Positions 1 to 9,148 of a stretch of 64,000 nucleotides of DNA are shown one piece after another. The stretch comes from Legionella norrlandica. GTDB taxonomy: Bacteria; Pseudomonadota; Gammaproteobacteria; Legionellales; Legionellaceae. The notes under the pieces were generated by a model. It searched no databases, was not told the DNA's origin, and saw only the letters and a program-made list of their open reading frames with translations. Location of the stretch: assembly GCF_000770585.1 (NCBI RefSeq), contig NZ_JNCF01000007.1, positions 23,428 to 87,427 of the forward strand, written 5' to 3'. The translations under genes were made by a program, and so were the position numbers. Each line of letters starts with the position of its first letter. Within the stretch, counting starts at the first letter, position 1.

Positions 1-1
1 C

Positions 2-1225
2 CACATTTCACTAACCAAACAACCATTAATTAAAGTGTATCTTTATAAAATTAATAATGAATTACATGAATTACATATTGTAATACCCCATATCATTGTG
101 GATGATGCCTCATGCGAAATAGTCTTTTGTCAATTCAAAAACCATTATGAAAAACTTATTCTTGGCCAAGAGTTAGTACCTCTTCCTTCAAAAGGCTCTT
201 ATTTTAATTATGTAAGACAAAATAATAATCATTATCAAAAAAACCTAAAAAATAAGATTGATTTTTGGCAGCACTACAATAAAGGCTTTAAAATGCTAAC
301 TTTTAGCAGCAAGTATCATTTATCAGATACATCACAACAAACAAAGCATTTATTTCATTACACTATTGATCCTCAATATGCTGAAAAATTTATAAATTGG
401 CATAAAGCAAAAAATATAAATGTCAGTACTGGATTGATTGCTGCATGCCAAATTATTTTTTACAAACTAAGCCGTCAAAACAAAATCCCGATCATTTTAA
501 TTCACAGTGGTAGAGAAGGCGGGGAATATAAATCGACCATAGGTCTGTTTTCAGAATATAAAAGGATAAACATCACATTAAATGAGAATAGTCGATTTAT
601 AGACTGTATCAATACTATCGAAGAACAACTTTTAAAAACTGCGCCTTATCAAAAGTGCTCACATCTCATTAAAGACAGTGGCTTAAAAGGTTCAAGTTTA
701 TCTTTTAGCCAGTATTTAACTTGGGTGTTCAATAAGATGTCTTTGCTGAAACACTTTAAAGAAAGTAAGCTTCATTCGATTATCATTGACTATTATATAA
801 AATACTTAAGCCGCTTAGTCTCCTTCAAAAAAAGGACTTCCATGAAGCAGAAGCTGAATCAAATACTTAAATTGAGTATGTCACTGCAAAAACCAGAAAG
901 ATTAAGAGTACTGATTAGCGTGACGCCCAGTTTCTTTGCAAAAGAACGTCCTGATATGAGCTTTGCCAATCTTAATTACAGCTATCCTAACCATTTTGGG
1001 TGTATGGACAGGCCAATAGGAAATAGAACTCTTTGGATCTACTTCTCCAAAAATCAGTATGGCCAATATCAAATTTCCATTAATGCCCCCTTAACAACAG
1101 AATGTAAAGATAAAATTGGAAATGGTCTTAGCCAATTTATTACAACATTGGTAGACAATGATCATTTGAACATTGCTGAATTAATGCAAACAATGGAAGA
1201 AACGGATATTAAACCTTTTGTATAA
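2..1225 (+). CDS. Condensation-domain-like acyltransferase, 3' part (5' end off window)
   Basis: The frame is open from the left edge, so the gene starts before the window; the GTG at 35 is internal. About 407 residues are visible. They look like the later part of an NRPS condensation / CoA-dependent acyltransferase fold. A PLIKVYLYK strand leads into PHIIVDD, which aligns with the HHxxxDG motif. The second (catalytic) His and the Asp are kept, but the first His is Pro and the Gly is Asp. Further on come a YxxYVRQ...DFWQHY segment and an SGREGGEYKSTIGLFSEY segment, which match the bridge and floor-loop regions of C domains. No carrier or adenylation domain follows, so this is a stand-alone or terminal domain. 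It probably joins an acyl group to an amine or alcohol; the substrate cannot be told. The family call is fairly sure, activity is not. Confidence 0.6.
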   Translation, partial: HISLTKQPLIKVYLYKINNELHELHIVIPHIIVDDASCEIVFCQFKNHYEKLILGQELVPLPSKGSYFNYVRQNNNHYQKNLKNKIDFWQHYNKGFKMLTFSSKYHLSDTSQQTKHLFHYTIDPQYAEKFINWHKAKNINVSTGLIAACQIIFYKLSRQNKIPIILIHSGREGGEYKSTIGLFSEYKRINITLNENSRFIDCINTIEEQLLKTAPYQKCSHLIKDSGLKGSSLSFSQYLTWVFNKMSLLKHFKESKLHSIIIDYYIKYLSRLVSFKKRTSMKQKLNQILKLSMSLQKPERLRVLISVTPSFFAKERPDMSFANLNYSYPNHFGCMDRPIGNRTLWIYFSKNQYGQYQISINAPLTTECKDKIGNGLSQFITTLVDNDHLNIAELMQTMEETDIKPFV

Positions 1226-1353
1226 TTTTGTATGCTGGAATTTAGCCAGGCGATAAGATGCATGTTATGAATGAATATCAGGCATAACCCCATAGGCATC
1301 AAGTAGAGAAAAGTACAAAACCAGAATTCTAGCATTCTCAATAACAAATTGTT

Positions 1354-2298
1354 TTATTTTTCCTTATACCAAGCGCTTAATGCAATACAAAAAACCAAAG
1401 TAGCTATCACAACACCCAATGCAATAAAAATTGGTATTTTAAACCAATATTCAATAAGCATCTTAAAGCCTATAAATACTAAAATAAAAGCAAGACCATG
1501 TCTAAGAAAATAAAATCGTCTATGTAAATTGGCAAGCAGAAAATACAAGGCACGCAATCCCAATATTGCAAATATATTAGAAGTAAACACGATAAAAGGA
1601 TCATTGGTTACAGAAAAAATAGCCGGAATACTATCCACAGCAAAAATAAGATCACTGACCTCGATAAGCACCAAGACCATAAACAGTGGGGTAGCATGCA
1701 ATAATTGATTTTCAAAAATAAAAAATCTCTCCTTATGCAGCTCCTTAGTGATTCGCAAATGATTTCTCATCCAATGGAGTAAAGGATTCTTAGAGAGTTC
1801 TGGTTTTTCATCAGCAAAAACAAACATTTTGATTCCGGTAATCAGTAAGAACAATCCAAAAATATAAAGAACCCAATGAAATTGATTGACTACCCATATC
1901 CCTAACAAAATAAGGATTAGGCGCATGACGATGGCGCCAAGTACGCCATAAATGAGCACTCGATGTTGATATTTCGTGGGGATGGCAAAATAACGAAAAA
2001 TTATAAGAAAAACAAAAATATTATCAAACGATAACGATTTCTCAATGAGATATCCAGTAAAGAATTCTAGTGCCTTCTCATTAGCTACGGAGATAGTAAA
2101 ATTCTCAATAAGGTACCACCAAAGAAGCAAGTTAAAAATAATGGCTAACGTAAACCACAATATTGTCCATATTAATGCCTCTTTTGAAGTAACTCGATGT
2201 GCCTTACGACCACCTAATAGAAACAAATCGATGATTAACATAATGGCTACAAAAGCTAAAAAGCTCAACCACATCCACCACTCGCTGATTGTAGTCAT
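1354..2298 (-). CDS. TerC family integral membrane protein (Alx-like)
   Basis: A 314-residue polytopic membrane protein of the TerC/Alx family, a normal length for Alx-type members. Seven to nine hydrophobic helices are visible. The family's acidic intramembrane motifs are present: EKSLSFDNIFVFLIIF near residue 86 and DLIFAVDSIPAIFSVTNDPF near residue 215. Family members are linked to manganese export, tellurite resistance and metal loading of exported proteins; the substrate here is not shown by the sequence. The start is the ATG at 2298. I looked upstream for a manganese (yybP-ykoY) riboswitch, which controls alx in Escherichia coli, and saw no convincing one. The gene stands alone and diverges from the next gene. 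Confidence 0.88.
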   Translation of the reverse strand: MTTISEWWMWLSFLAFVAIMLIIDLFLLGGRKAHRVTSKEALIWTILWFTLAIIFNLLLWWYLIENFTISVANEKALEFFTGYLIEKSLSFDNIFVFLIIFRYFAIPTKYQHRVLIYGVLGAIVMRLILILLGIWVVNQFHWVLYIFGLFLLITGIKMFVFADEKPELSKNPLLHWMRNHLRITKELHKERFFIFENQLLHATPLFMVLVLIEVSDLIFAVDSIPAIFSVTNDPFIVFTSNIFAILGLRALYFLLANLHRRFYFLRHGLAFILVFIGFKMLIEYWFKIPIFIALGVVIATLVFCIALSAWYKEK

Positions 2299-2529
2299 TT
2301 AATCCCTGTTCCACGTCTTTGTTTATGATTTTTAATATTCATTATAGCCTACTGAAGATCCATGCTCTTATTATCGAAGCATTCTAACTGACCTCTATTT
2401 CGATCCATAAAAATGGTATTTTTTTAATTTTTTGTATAAATAAAACACAAATTTGTATTTTTTTTATATACTTCTTATATAAGATTAATTAAATATGTGG
2501 GGAAGATATTTCCTCAAGGAAAAGTGTTT

Positions 2530-3894
2530 ATGGGTGCTGCAAAACAATACTTTTCTTCAGAAACCCAAGTAAAATTGCATTTCCAACGAATGGCACAGTT
2601 AAATAACACCCCTCCCCTTACTCTTCAAACACAAAGCGTACGATTAGATTTTATTCAGTATTGTCTTCACCAGGGCAAAAACTTGCAATCCAGTACCCAA
2701 TCTTTAGATAACTATCTTAAAATAAAAAAAACCTCTGAAGAAGTAAATACCTTAGAGCCGCTCTCGCAAGGAGATGTAAATCGTAAAAAATTATCCCTTC
2801 TTTTTTCTCATTTATCTGCATTTAATTACAATATGGAAGGATTAACTATAGAACCAGTTGCTGTTGCAGATTTGATTAGGAAAATGCAAGACATTAACCG
2901 GATGACCGATCAAGAAATTGCTGTGTATCTGGATAAATTAATTGGAGAAAAAATACCTGGGCATGAAACAATGTCAATTGATGGTTTTTTAAATAATGTT
3001 CATACACTATATCAAAATGAAGGAGTCAATTTTCATTGCTATCTACGTGAAAACTTTTTTAATCCCCTAAAAGCAGACGCTCTTAAAAAAGCAGAGCCTT
3101 CGCTCAATTATTTTATGCCCGATTTATTTTGTCAGAAGCATATTAATACCTGTGAACTGGTTACAGCAATGACTGTCTTAAAAAAAATTGTAACTAATTT
3201 TAATCAAATGCAGGCTATTTGTCTTGATAGCACTCTTCCCATAGAGGTTACTAAGGCACAAACGAGAATTAAAGAATTAGAACAACAATTCGAAAATTAT
3301 TTAAAAAATCCTGCTGAATTGAAAGCAAGCAATATAAAAAAATTAGCACATGACTACCAGAAAAACGTTGAAAAGATTCAAATTGAAATGGAGAAAACAT
3401 TGGGGAAAAAACTTATTCCCGAGGTAACTCCTTATCTTAAAAAATATGATAACCACACCCTCTCCACAATACATCACCTGGTTACGACCAGAATTATCCC
3501 TGACGCTTTTGATCTTGGAGAAGAGGAACTTAAGAATATGCTTAATATACTTAAGGATAAATGTACACCATTTCAAAATGAAGTACTCGGTGCTCATCTA
3601 CCCATGGTTATCGAAAAAGATATAGCAACTAATTTACATAAAAATAATACCAAACCAAAGGAATTCCTAAATGATTTGAAACAACTATTTCTCTATGGCA
3701 AATCAAGAGCATATACAGATTTTATTGTTTGTGGTCATGCCTTAGTAATGGACATTTGTAATACCGGTGCCTTAAAAATACTGGAGCATCGAAATGCCAA
3801 GAAAGAAACAACTACCTTGTCTCATAATGGTTTGAAAGATTTGGGAATTCCAAGTGTACATAATAAACTCTATGTTAGGAAAAAAAGACAGTGA
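2530..3894 (+). CDS. Unknown Legionella-type protein, effector candidate
   Basis: I do not recognise a domain. The open frame extends up to a GTG at 2497, but AAGGA at 2516-2520 sits nine bases before the ATG at 2530, so I choose that start (454 residues, MGAAKQYFSS...). The protein is soluble, mostly helical and rich in Lys, Glu and Asn. It has no signal peptide or membrane segment, and a coiled-coil-prone stretch lies around residues 240-295. The very AT-rich upstream region (2299-2529) probably carries its promoter. The frame stops just after a run of seven A at 3880-3886. A coding-looking charged sequence continues in the next frame to 4099, so the C terminus shown here may be artificial. 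Size, composition and lone position resemble Dot/Icm effectors, but that is inference. Confidence 0.65.
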   Translation: MGAAKQYFSSETQVKLHFQRMAQLNNTPPLTLQTQSVRLDFIQYCLHQGKNLQSSTQSLDNYLKIKKTSEEVNTLEPLSQGDVNRKKLSLLFSHLSAFNYNMEGLTIEPVAVADLIRKMQDINRMTDQEIAVYLDKLIGEKIPGHETMSIDGFLNNVHTLYQNEGVNFHCYLRENFFNPLKADALKKAEPSLNYFMPDLFCQKHINTCELVTAMTVLKKIVTNFNQMQAICLDSTLPIEVTKAQTRIKELEQQFENYLKNPAELKASNIKKLAHDYQKNVEKIQIEMEKTLGKKLIPEVTPYLKKYDNHTLSTIHHLVTTRIIPDAFDLGEEELKNMLNILKDKCTPFQNEVLGAHLPMVIEKDIATNLHKNNTKPKEFLNDLKQLFLYGKSRAYTDFIVCGHALVMDICNTGALKILEHRNAKKETTTLSHNGLKDLGIPSVHNKLYVRKKRQ

Positions 3895-4099
3895 AATAAG
3901 GGACTTATTGGAGGTGGAAAAAAATTTAAAAGCAACACTTAAGGCGGAAAAGCCTCAAGCTTCTCATGCAACCTTTCATCGAATTAAAGAAGAATTTCAA
4001 AAATTTAAAGCTGGGATCGTTGGTAAAAATCGAGAGCCCGATAAACAAAAAATCATTGAAAACGATAGTAATGCGTCAAGCAGGATAAGAAGGCCCTAA
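3880..4099 (+). pseudogene. Probable frameshifted C-terminal extension of the preceding gene
   Basis: In the +1 frame, starting within the seven-A run at 3880-3886, about 70 more codons read as a Lys/Glu-rich helical tail (KKDSEIRDLLEVEKN...) and end at 4099. The composition matches the upstream protein, and no good ribosome site precedes the GTG at 3854 or the ATG at 3872. Removing one A would fuse the two frames into a protein of about 525 residues. It could be a real frameshift mutation, polymerase slippage on A7, or an assembly error. A separate small gene is less likely. The tail ends only a few bases past the stop of the convergent gene. Confidence 0.5.
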
Positions 4100-5957
4100 G
4101 ATGAAGGAGAAGTCTTCAGTACAGCGTTCATCTGAACAATACCCAGTCCACCGTTTGTCTTTCTCCCCACAATCAATTGAACATCAAGAAATTGCAAGGC
4201 TTGTGTTCTATCGTTTTTATAAGTAACTTTTAAGGGCAACGTAATTTTCCATTGATTAATTAGATCTTCGACTAGTCGTGGCTGTCCGTCAATTTGACTG
4301 TTCATAGTGAGCCTTTGGGTTTTGATGGCAATGATATTGCCTGATTTATGCATAGCGGCATTAAATTCAATCCATCCATTTTCCGTATAACAGGATTCTA
4401 ATTTTTGTAACTGAGCTTCTACAACCCGATGATCGAAAGCAAAGGACTGAATTGTAGCCTGTTCTGCCCAGCGCAAAAGGATGTCTTTATCAATTATTGT
4501 TTCTGGAGAAATTTTATAGTCACAAGAAATATTGTCTTTTTGTTTTTGCTTATTTAAATCTATTCTGGATTTTACTCGGTAAACCAATGACTTGATATGA
4601 GTAGAGGGTGCCAGAGCTGATTTTAGGTATGGTAACATTTTATGCGAAGATACTGCATTTCTCGGCTTATTGAGTAAATCATCTATCATTTGCTGATTTA
4701 ACGTTACATTAATATCAAGGCGTTGTGTTATCCTTTCTTTATCTTTTTGATAGACTACTTTAATAGGTATTTTAATATCCCATTGATTCTCCTTTAGTTC
4801 GATAAGTTTGGGCTCACCTTCTATCTGAGCGCTTACAATTGGATTTTGATTGCTAATCGCATTCCTGGGTACTGATTTTTGCATTACAGATTGATATTTA
4901 GCCAAAATTTCCCTTAAGGACCATTTCATTTGAGAAATAAAATAATCCCTTGTTAATTCAGAGTAAAATTTTCCCATCTGTTTTAACCAGCTAATATCGA
5001 AGGTTTTATAATTTGTTTTAAAATCATTGGGTATTATTTGGGCACAAGCAATAGCATGAGTCATTCTACTTTGTTCAACTAAAGCAATACCCGTGATTCT
5101 TTGAGATTCTGGGATAGGAAATGATAATCTTTGTGCCATCATGTGACCTGGCTCTGATAGTGTTTCGTTTGATATCGGTGGAATAGCATCTATTTTTTGT
5201 CTCGATTTATTAAAGACAGCATGTCTTATCAAACGTTTCCTTGTAATCTCATCTTTAGAGAACAAAGGCTCTAAGAAAGACTTTGTGATTTCCTTTGCAG
5301 AGTCGAAACCAGCTGCTTTTCTCTCAGCAAAGATTACAGCAACACTTTTAATTGCTTCATTGACTGGAGTTATTTTTTGAGACAAAGGGGCTAAACGAGG
5401 CGTAGCTATCATTTGTACGATGCCAAGGCTATCTGTATTTTTCCAACCTATTACTAAATAAACATTGAGGAAATGAATCACTTTTTTTTCATCATTTTGA
5501 TAACTCACTTTAAAAGGCATTATGATTTTCCATCGATTATCCCTGGCTTCAATGATTTGAGACTCACCATCTCTCTCACCTTTTACTATCAAATTTTCTG
5601 CTTTGATGGTCTCTATGTTATTAGATTTACGCAAAGCATTTTGCAATTGCTCCCACCCCTTTTGGTATAACAAGATTGCAATTTATTCAATTGAGTATCC
5701 AGTGATGCAAAATCTAAATTAAAGGATTGAATAGTGGCATATTCTGCCCAACTCACAATAATAGCCGGATCAACATGTGACATTTCAGGAGAAATTTTAT
5801 AGTTACAATCGATAAAATTTGATGAAACAGTGTTCTTTTTTTCAGCACTCAATAGTTCATTAGTTTTTATTGCAATGGTCTTATTAATTGTGTCCTGAGA
5901 AAATATTTTTGTACTCAGTAAAATAAGAAATAGGCTATAAAATAGATGTTTTGCCAT
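4096..5957 (-). pseudogene. Secreted tandem IcmL/DotI-like domain protein, frameshifted
   Basis: The gene begins at 5957 with a signal peptide (MAKHLFYSLFLILLSTKIFS) and runs into a first IcmL-like domain (CNYKISPE...WAEYATIQSF...LQSCYTK). It loses frame at the GGGG/AAAA runs at 5656-5663 (+ strand). The neighbouring frame continues with KGWEQLQNALRKSNNI and on to 4096. Adding one base gives SCYTK-GWEQLQNALRKSNNI, which lines up without gaps with the C-terminal copy SCYTENGWIEFNAAMHKSGNI. Three copies of the domain can be seen: the N-terminal one, a degenerate central one around 'IVSAQIEGEPKLIELKENQW', and a well-preserved C-terminal one starting CDYKISPETIIDKD. DotI/IcmL is an inner-membrane Dot/Icm subunit with this periplasmic fold. 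Here there is no membrane anchor, so a periplasmic or secreted role is likely; the exact function is unknown. Confidence 0.75.
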
Positions 5958-6068
5958 ACACCGATTCCTTTCTGATGCGTCTATCTCAGACAGTATGCCA
6001 ATAAGAAACTTTTATGAGTATTTAAATAAAATTTTAATTTAGTATTTTGGTCTTGATTGCCTAGTTTT

Positions 6069-6341
6069 TCAAGGTCCTAAGCAATAAAGCAAAAATAAAG
6101 TTCCAAAATAAAGAAAAAGAGGTTTCACTATAAAATTAATAATGACAATGAAACGTAAAAACACATCGCCAGACAACCATAAAACATGGGCTACGGATAA
6201 AAGCGGAAGAGTTTGGTATTGAGGAGTAAGATACAATAATACTGTTACTATTTTTATCAAGTAGAGACCGGTTAGCATAATGAACAAGGCCATCAAATGC
6301 CGAGCCGCATAGAGAAGAGATAAAAAGAAATCCTTTTTCAT
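6069..6341 (-). CDS. Small membrane protein of unknown function
   Basis: A 90-residue, very hydrophobic protein with two or three predicted membrane helices (LMALFIMLTGLYLIKIVTVLLYL; then a helix around residues 58-74; then a C-terminal hydrophobic stretch ending LYCLGP). I recognise no family. The ATG at 6341 has only a weak upstream GGAC as ribosome site. It follows the ornithine-cyclodeaminase gene by about 35 bases on the same strand and could be its downstream operon partner. It may equally be an independent small gene. The hydrophobic pattern, the MKK start and the lack of a competing frame support it being real. Confidence 0.5.
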   Translation of the reverse strand: MKKDFFLSLLYAARHLMALFIMLTGLYLIKIVTVLLYLTPQYQTLPLLSVAHVLWLSGDVFLRFIVIINFIVKPLFLYFGTLFLLYCLGP

Positions 6342-6375
6342 AAATTATTGCATCAGTCCAATCATTATTTTTAAA

Positions 6376-7347
6376 TTAATTAATGGAAAATACGGTTCCC
6401 AGATTATTTTTTAATGCATTTTGAAAAACAACTTCAGCAACACTTAAATCCTGAATAGCCAGACCGACTGATTTAAACACCGTTAGCTTATCTTTATAGT
6501 CAGTATTTTTTTCTAATAACCAGTGCCCTATTTCAATGATTGATTCCTGTTGTAATTGGCCTTCTCCTATAGCACTGATAATTTCACCTGATTCCGCTAA
6601 CACGGCTTCCAATTGATCAACGATAACAATCCCTGGTTTTAAAACATCATTTCCAATTTCTTTCATAGAGGGGCTATGGGAGCCTATCGCATTAATATGC
6701 GCATGTGGTTGGATATCAGCAAAATGAACTAATGGCTCTGTACTATTAGTTGCAGTACAAATAATATCGGCTTCCTTTACTGCTGATGCGATAGATGAAC
6801 AGACCCTTACGTCAAATTGATTTTCGAATTCTTTTGCAAATTTTTCAGCATTTTTAATATTACGCGACCAAACATACACATGCTGAATATCACGTACAGT
6901 TGAAACTGCCTCCAACTGAGTCCTTGCTTGCGTCCCTGCCCCAATGAGAGCGACCTGATGGGCATCATCACGAGCAAAATACTGGGTTGCTAACCCAGAA
7001 ACTGCTCCTGTTCTTAAGGCTGTCAAATAAGCAGCATCCATTAACACTTTGGCTTCTCCAGTGGTTGCATCGAGTAGCATAATAAAGCCAGTAATAGAAG
7101 GCTTATTCCTAGCTGTATTGTTAGGGAAAATAGAAACCACTTTCAACCCCAATGCTTTTTCTTGAGTAAGAAAACCTGGCATAGTCAGCATTAATGCCTT
7201 TTCTTCTTCAATCGTAACACCAGTTCTTAAGGGTAACTTCACATCGTGACGCGCCAGTTGAATAAAAGCACTTTCCATAGCACTAATAGCTTGTTTCATG
7301 GAAATGCACTGCTTCAAATCTGCTAAAGATAATATCCTAAGACTCAT
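6376..7347 (-). CDS. Ornithine cyclodeaminase / mu-crystallin family dehydrogenase
   Basis: A 323-residue protein with the complete fold of the ornithine cyclodeaminase/mu-crystallin family. An N-terminal substrate half carries PLRTG and MPGFL, a GLKVVSIFPNN strand follows, and then comes an NAD(P)-binding Rossmann motif, VALIGAGTQARTQLEAV, near residue 133. The segment DAAYLTALRTGAVSGLAT is typical of the family, as is the later ICTATNSTEPL...INAIGSHSP block. Members act as ornithine cyclodeaminase, alanine dehydrogenase or ketimine reductase; I cannot choose among these by eye. The start is the ATG at 7347, with AAGG seven bases before it. The SnoaL-like gene lies just upstream on the same strand and a small membrane protein downstream, but neither fixes the substrate. 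Confidence 0.9.
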   Translation of the reverse strand: MSLRILSLADLKQCISMKQAISAMESAFIQLARHDVKLPLRTGVTIEEEKALMLTMPGFLTQEKALGLKVVSIFPNNTARNKPSITGFIMLLDATTGEAKVLMDAAYLTALRTGAVSGLATQYFARDDAHQVALIGAGTQARTQLEAVSTVRDIQHVYVWSRNIKNAEKFAKEFENQFDVRVCSSIASAVKEADIICTATNSTEPLVHFADIQPHAHINAIGSHSPSMKEIGNDVLKPGIVIVDQLEAVLAESGEIISAIGEGQLQQESIIEIGHWLLEKNTDYKDKLTVFKSVGLAIQDLSVAEVVFQNALKNNLGTVFSIN

Positions 7348-7423
7348 GCTAATACCTTATGATTTATAAATTGAGAGATGGCAACGATTATAAAAGCTAC
7401 CCCTATAATAAAACAATCACTAC

Positions 7424-7870
7424 TTATGGCTTTAAATCAAATAGGGGGGTTCCTGTTTTCATATCAAAAGGAACAGAGTAGTGCTCATGAATGATTTTCC
7501 ATTTTTCATCGATTTTGCGATGTACCATTGTACCGCGCATCCATCCTCCCTGCGCTTCGTCTTTTTCGTTGGTCCCGCCGCAATAAGTCAAATAATAGGA
7601 AACTGCTAAATCGCCATCAACCACAGTCTCTAGCTCTTGTACTTCAAACAATGGAGCACCCTGGCAGAAAGAGAGGCATGTTTCCCAATGCCTTTTATAA
7701 TCATTAACTCCTTTAAACTGGAGTTGAGAAACAGCATCAAAAGAACGAATATTTGGAGCATATTGGGACATGATTTTATTGATATCTTTAGCATGCACTC
7801 CTTTAACATAATCTTCAATAAGCTTATGAATTATCGCCACCTCATTTTCCCTATGAGTATTAGAATTCAT
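7424..7870 (-). CDS. SnoaL-like / YybH-type NTF2-fold protein
   Basis: About 148 residues with the pattern of the SnoaL-like NTF2 fold. The N-terminal helix is IIHKLIEDYVKGVHAKDINKIM, followed by YAPNIRSFD, FKGVNDYKRHWE, a beta-rich core, and the C-terminal WKIIHEHYSVPF strand seen in YybH/DUF4440-type proteins. Some members are ketosteroid-isomerase-like enzymes and many have no known reaction. AGGAG overlaps the first ATG directly, while the second ATG (7870) sits six bases after GGAG, so I use the second. It is about 75 bases upstream of the cyclodeaminase gene on the same strand, and the two may be cotranscribed. No signal peptide. Confidence 0.75.
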   Translation of the reverse strand: MNSNTHRENEVAIIHKLIEDYVKGVHAKDINKIMSQYAPNIRSFDAVSQLQFKGVNDYKRHWETCLSFCQGAPLFEVQELETVVDGDLAVSYYLTYCGGTNEKDEAQGGWMRGTMVHRKIDEKWKIIHEHYSVPFDMKTGTPLFDLKP

Positions 7871-8063
7871 GGTCATCTCCTATATACGCTTTCTTCCTAA
7901 TTTTACTGCAATGAGGAATAATTGTTTCGTCAATAGCACTCGAATCCTCTTGCGGAAAAGTATAATTACAGTTCTCTGCCCTACCTTTTTATCACACTGC
8001 TCACTGCAGTCAGTCTAATGAATTGTTGATTTATAAGAGTATAGTATAAACAATCTACACCAT

Positions 8064-8110
8064 TCTCAACTTTTTATGGTTTAACCAACAACTCAAATTG
8101 AAAAGTAGAG
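8064..8110 (+). repeat. Copy A of a dispersed intergenic repeat
   Basis: This 47-base segment matches 61940-61986 at 35 of 47 aligned positions without gaps. The core CAACAAcTCAAATTGAAA is nearly identical in both. Both copies are intergenic and on the same strand, 54 kb apart. It may be a remnant end of a mobile element or a shared regulatory segment. Confidence 0.5.
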
Positions 8111-8279
8111 TTAGTTCCTTTCTGTACAAAGCTGTTGGAGCAAACAAAAATATGAAGCCATGGGAATCGGGTCAAAATAAACTGATGCCTACGGTGTCTG
8201 GTTTACCCTGCATCGTCCGATAAAAAATTCCCGGCTAGGTTTTTCATTTGCAATACGACACTGCGGCTTGCTAACATGA

Positions 8280-8320
8280 GTTCGATATAAGCAAAATCGG
8301 AGGTTTTGTTTATATCGAAC
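8280..8320. repeat. 17-bp inverted repeat, seven-base loop
   Basis: The left arm (8280-8296, GTTCGATATAAGCAAAA) pairs with the right arm (8304-8320) at 16 of 17 positions, the odd one being a possible G-T wobble; the loop is TCGGAGG. It lies 13 bases past the stop of the leftward gene that ends at 8334. It could be that gene's terminator or a palindromic repeat element. There is no clear T tract. Confidence 0.6.
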
Positions 8321-8333
8321 CAGATTATTTGAA

Positions 8334-8927
8334 TTAATTATTTAATGACATTCTACAGGGTTGTTGAAACTCAAATTCTTCCAGACGATTCTTAACATCC
8401 ATATAAATTTTAGGATTGTGCTGAGACAGGCGTGAAAATATAGCCTGAGAGAATTTTTCCTTTGCATGTTCTCGGTTCTCTGCGTCTTCAATACGGCATA
8501 CTTCATTAAGTAAATCCCAAAACTCTCTATAATGTAGCTGCATGGGTTCCCATTCGGATAAGCTTCTTATATACATATCTACTTTGCTAGCATAGCCTTT
8601 TATCCTATCGAGCAAATTAACATGGTTTTCCATCATTTTTGTATCGATTGGTTCTAATATATTGTATGGTTGGGCTAGAATCTTACAAAGCTCATTATAA
8701 AACACAGCCAAACCTAACGTATTTTTATCAACCCTAAACGATATAATGGCAGCTCGAATCTCATTTAACTTATTTATAAAATCTGGAGGCAATTCTGGCA
8801 TTGAGGTAATATCTCTTAGCCAGACCGGACTCTTTTTCCATCGATCGATTGGATTGCAAACTAATTGCTTCTCCTTTAATTGCTTCTTAATTTCCATAAA
8901 TTGTTGTTCACTAATAGTTGGTCGCAT
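8334..8927 (-). CDS. Unknown protein, helical, Legionella-type
   Basis: About 197 residues with no recognised domain, signal peptide or membrane helix. The frame extends to a TTG at 8957, but GAGAAG lies about five bases before the ATG at 8927 (MRPTISEQQF...), which I take as the start. The protein is helical and charged and contains a PPDFINKLNEIRAAI segment. The C terminus (EEFEFQQPCRMSLNN) is polar with acidic residues, a pattern compatible with, but not proof of, Dot/Icm export. It stands alone between intergenic gaps. A housekeeping role is not indicated, and I cannot name a function. Confidence 0.55.
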   Translation of the reverse strand: MRPTISEQQFMEIKKQLKEKQLVCNPIDRWKKSPVWLRDITSMPELPPDFINKLNEIRAAIISFRVDKNTLGLAVFYNELCKILAQPYNILEPIDTKMMENHVNLLDRIKGYASKVDMYIRSLSEWEPMQLHYREFWDLLNEVCRIEDAENREHAKEKFSQAIFSRLSQHNPKIYMDVKNRLEEFEFQQPCRMSLNN

Positions 8928-9148
8928 AGTTTCTTCTCTTATTAAATTAAAATTCAAAATATACCCAAAAAAAATTTAGGCATACCTTCTAGAATTAGGG
9001 CAGTTATTTGTATAGAAACCTAAAGTTGTCCAGACCAAATGATATATTATTTGACAATTGATTTCAAATAAATCAGACTGATCTCAATTTAAAAATTAAG
9101 AGGATTAAATGATCAGAAACCAACTAACCTATTGACTTCGATTACAGA

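Larger units (their letters stand above)
7871..8333. other. Gene-free stretch with a dispersed repeat and a long inverted repeat
   Basis: No convincing gene. It carries a 47-base segment (8064-8110) resembling one at 61940-61986, and a 17-bp inverted repeat at 8280-8320, both listed separately. The rest is plain AT-rich sequence that probably includes the promoter of the SnoaL-like gene near 7871-7950. The two repeats suggest a remnant of a mobile or palindromic element, but no transposase fragment is readable. Confidence 0.5.

Noticed and set aside
1162..1347. 61-codon open frame on the minus strand, hydrophobic
   Set aside because: It overlaps the 3' end of the condensation-like gene, has no ribosome site and no family resemblance; most likely chance.
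2299..2500. Manganese riboswitch (yybP-ykoY) upstream of the TerC-family gene
   Set aside because: No matching conserved stems or loop sequence seen on the minus strand.
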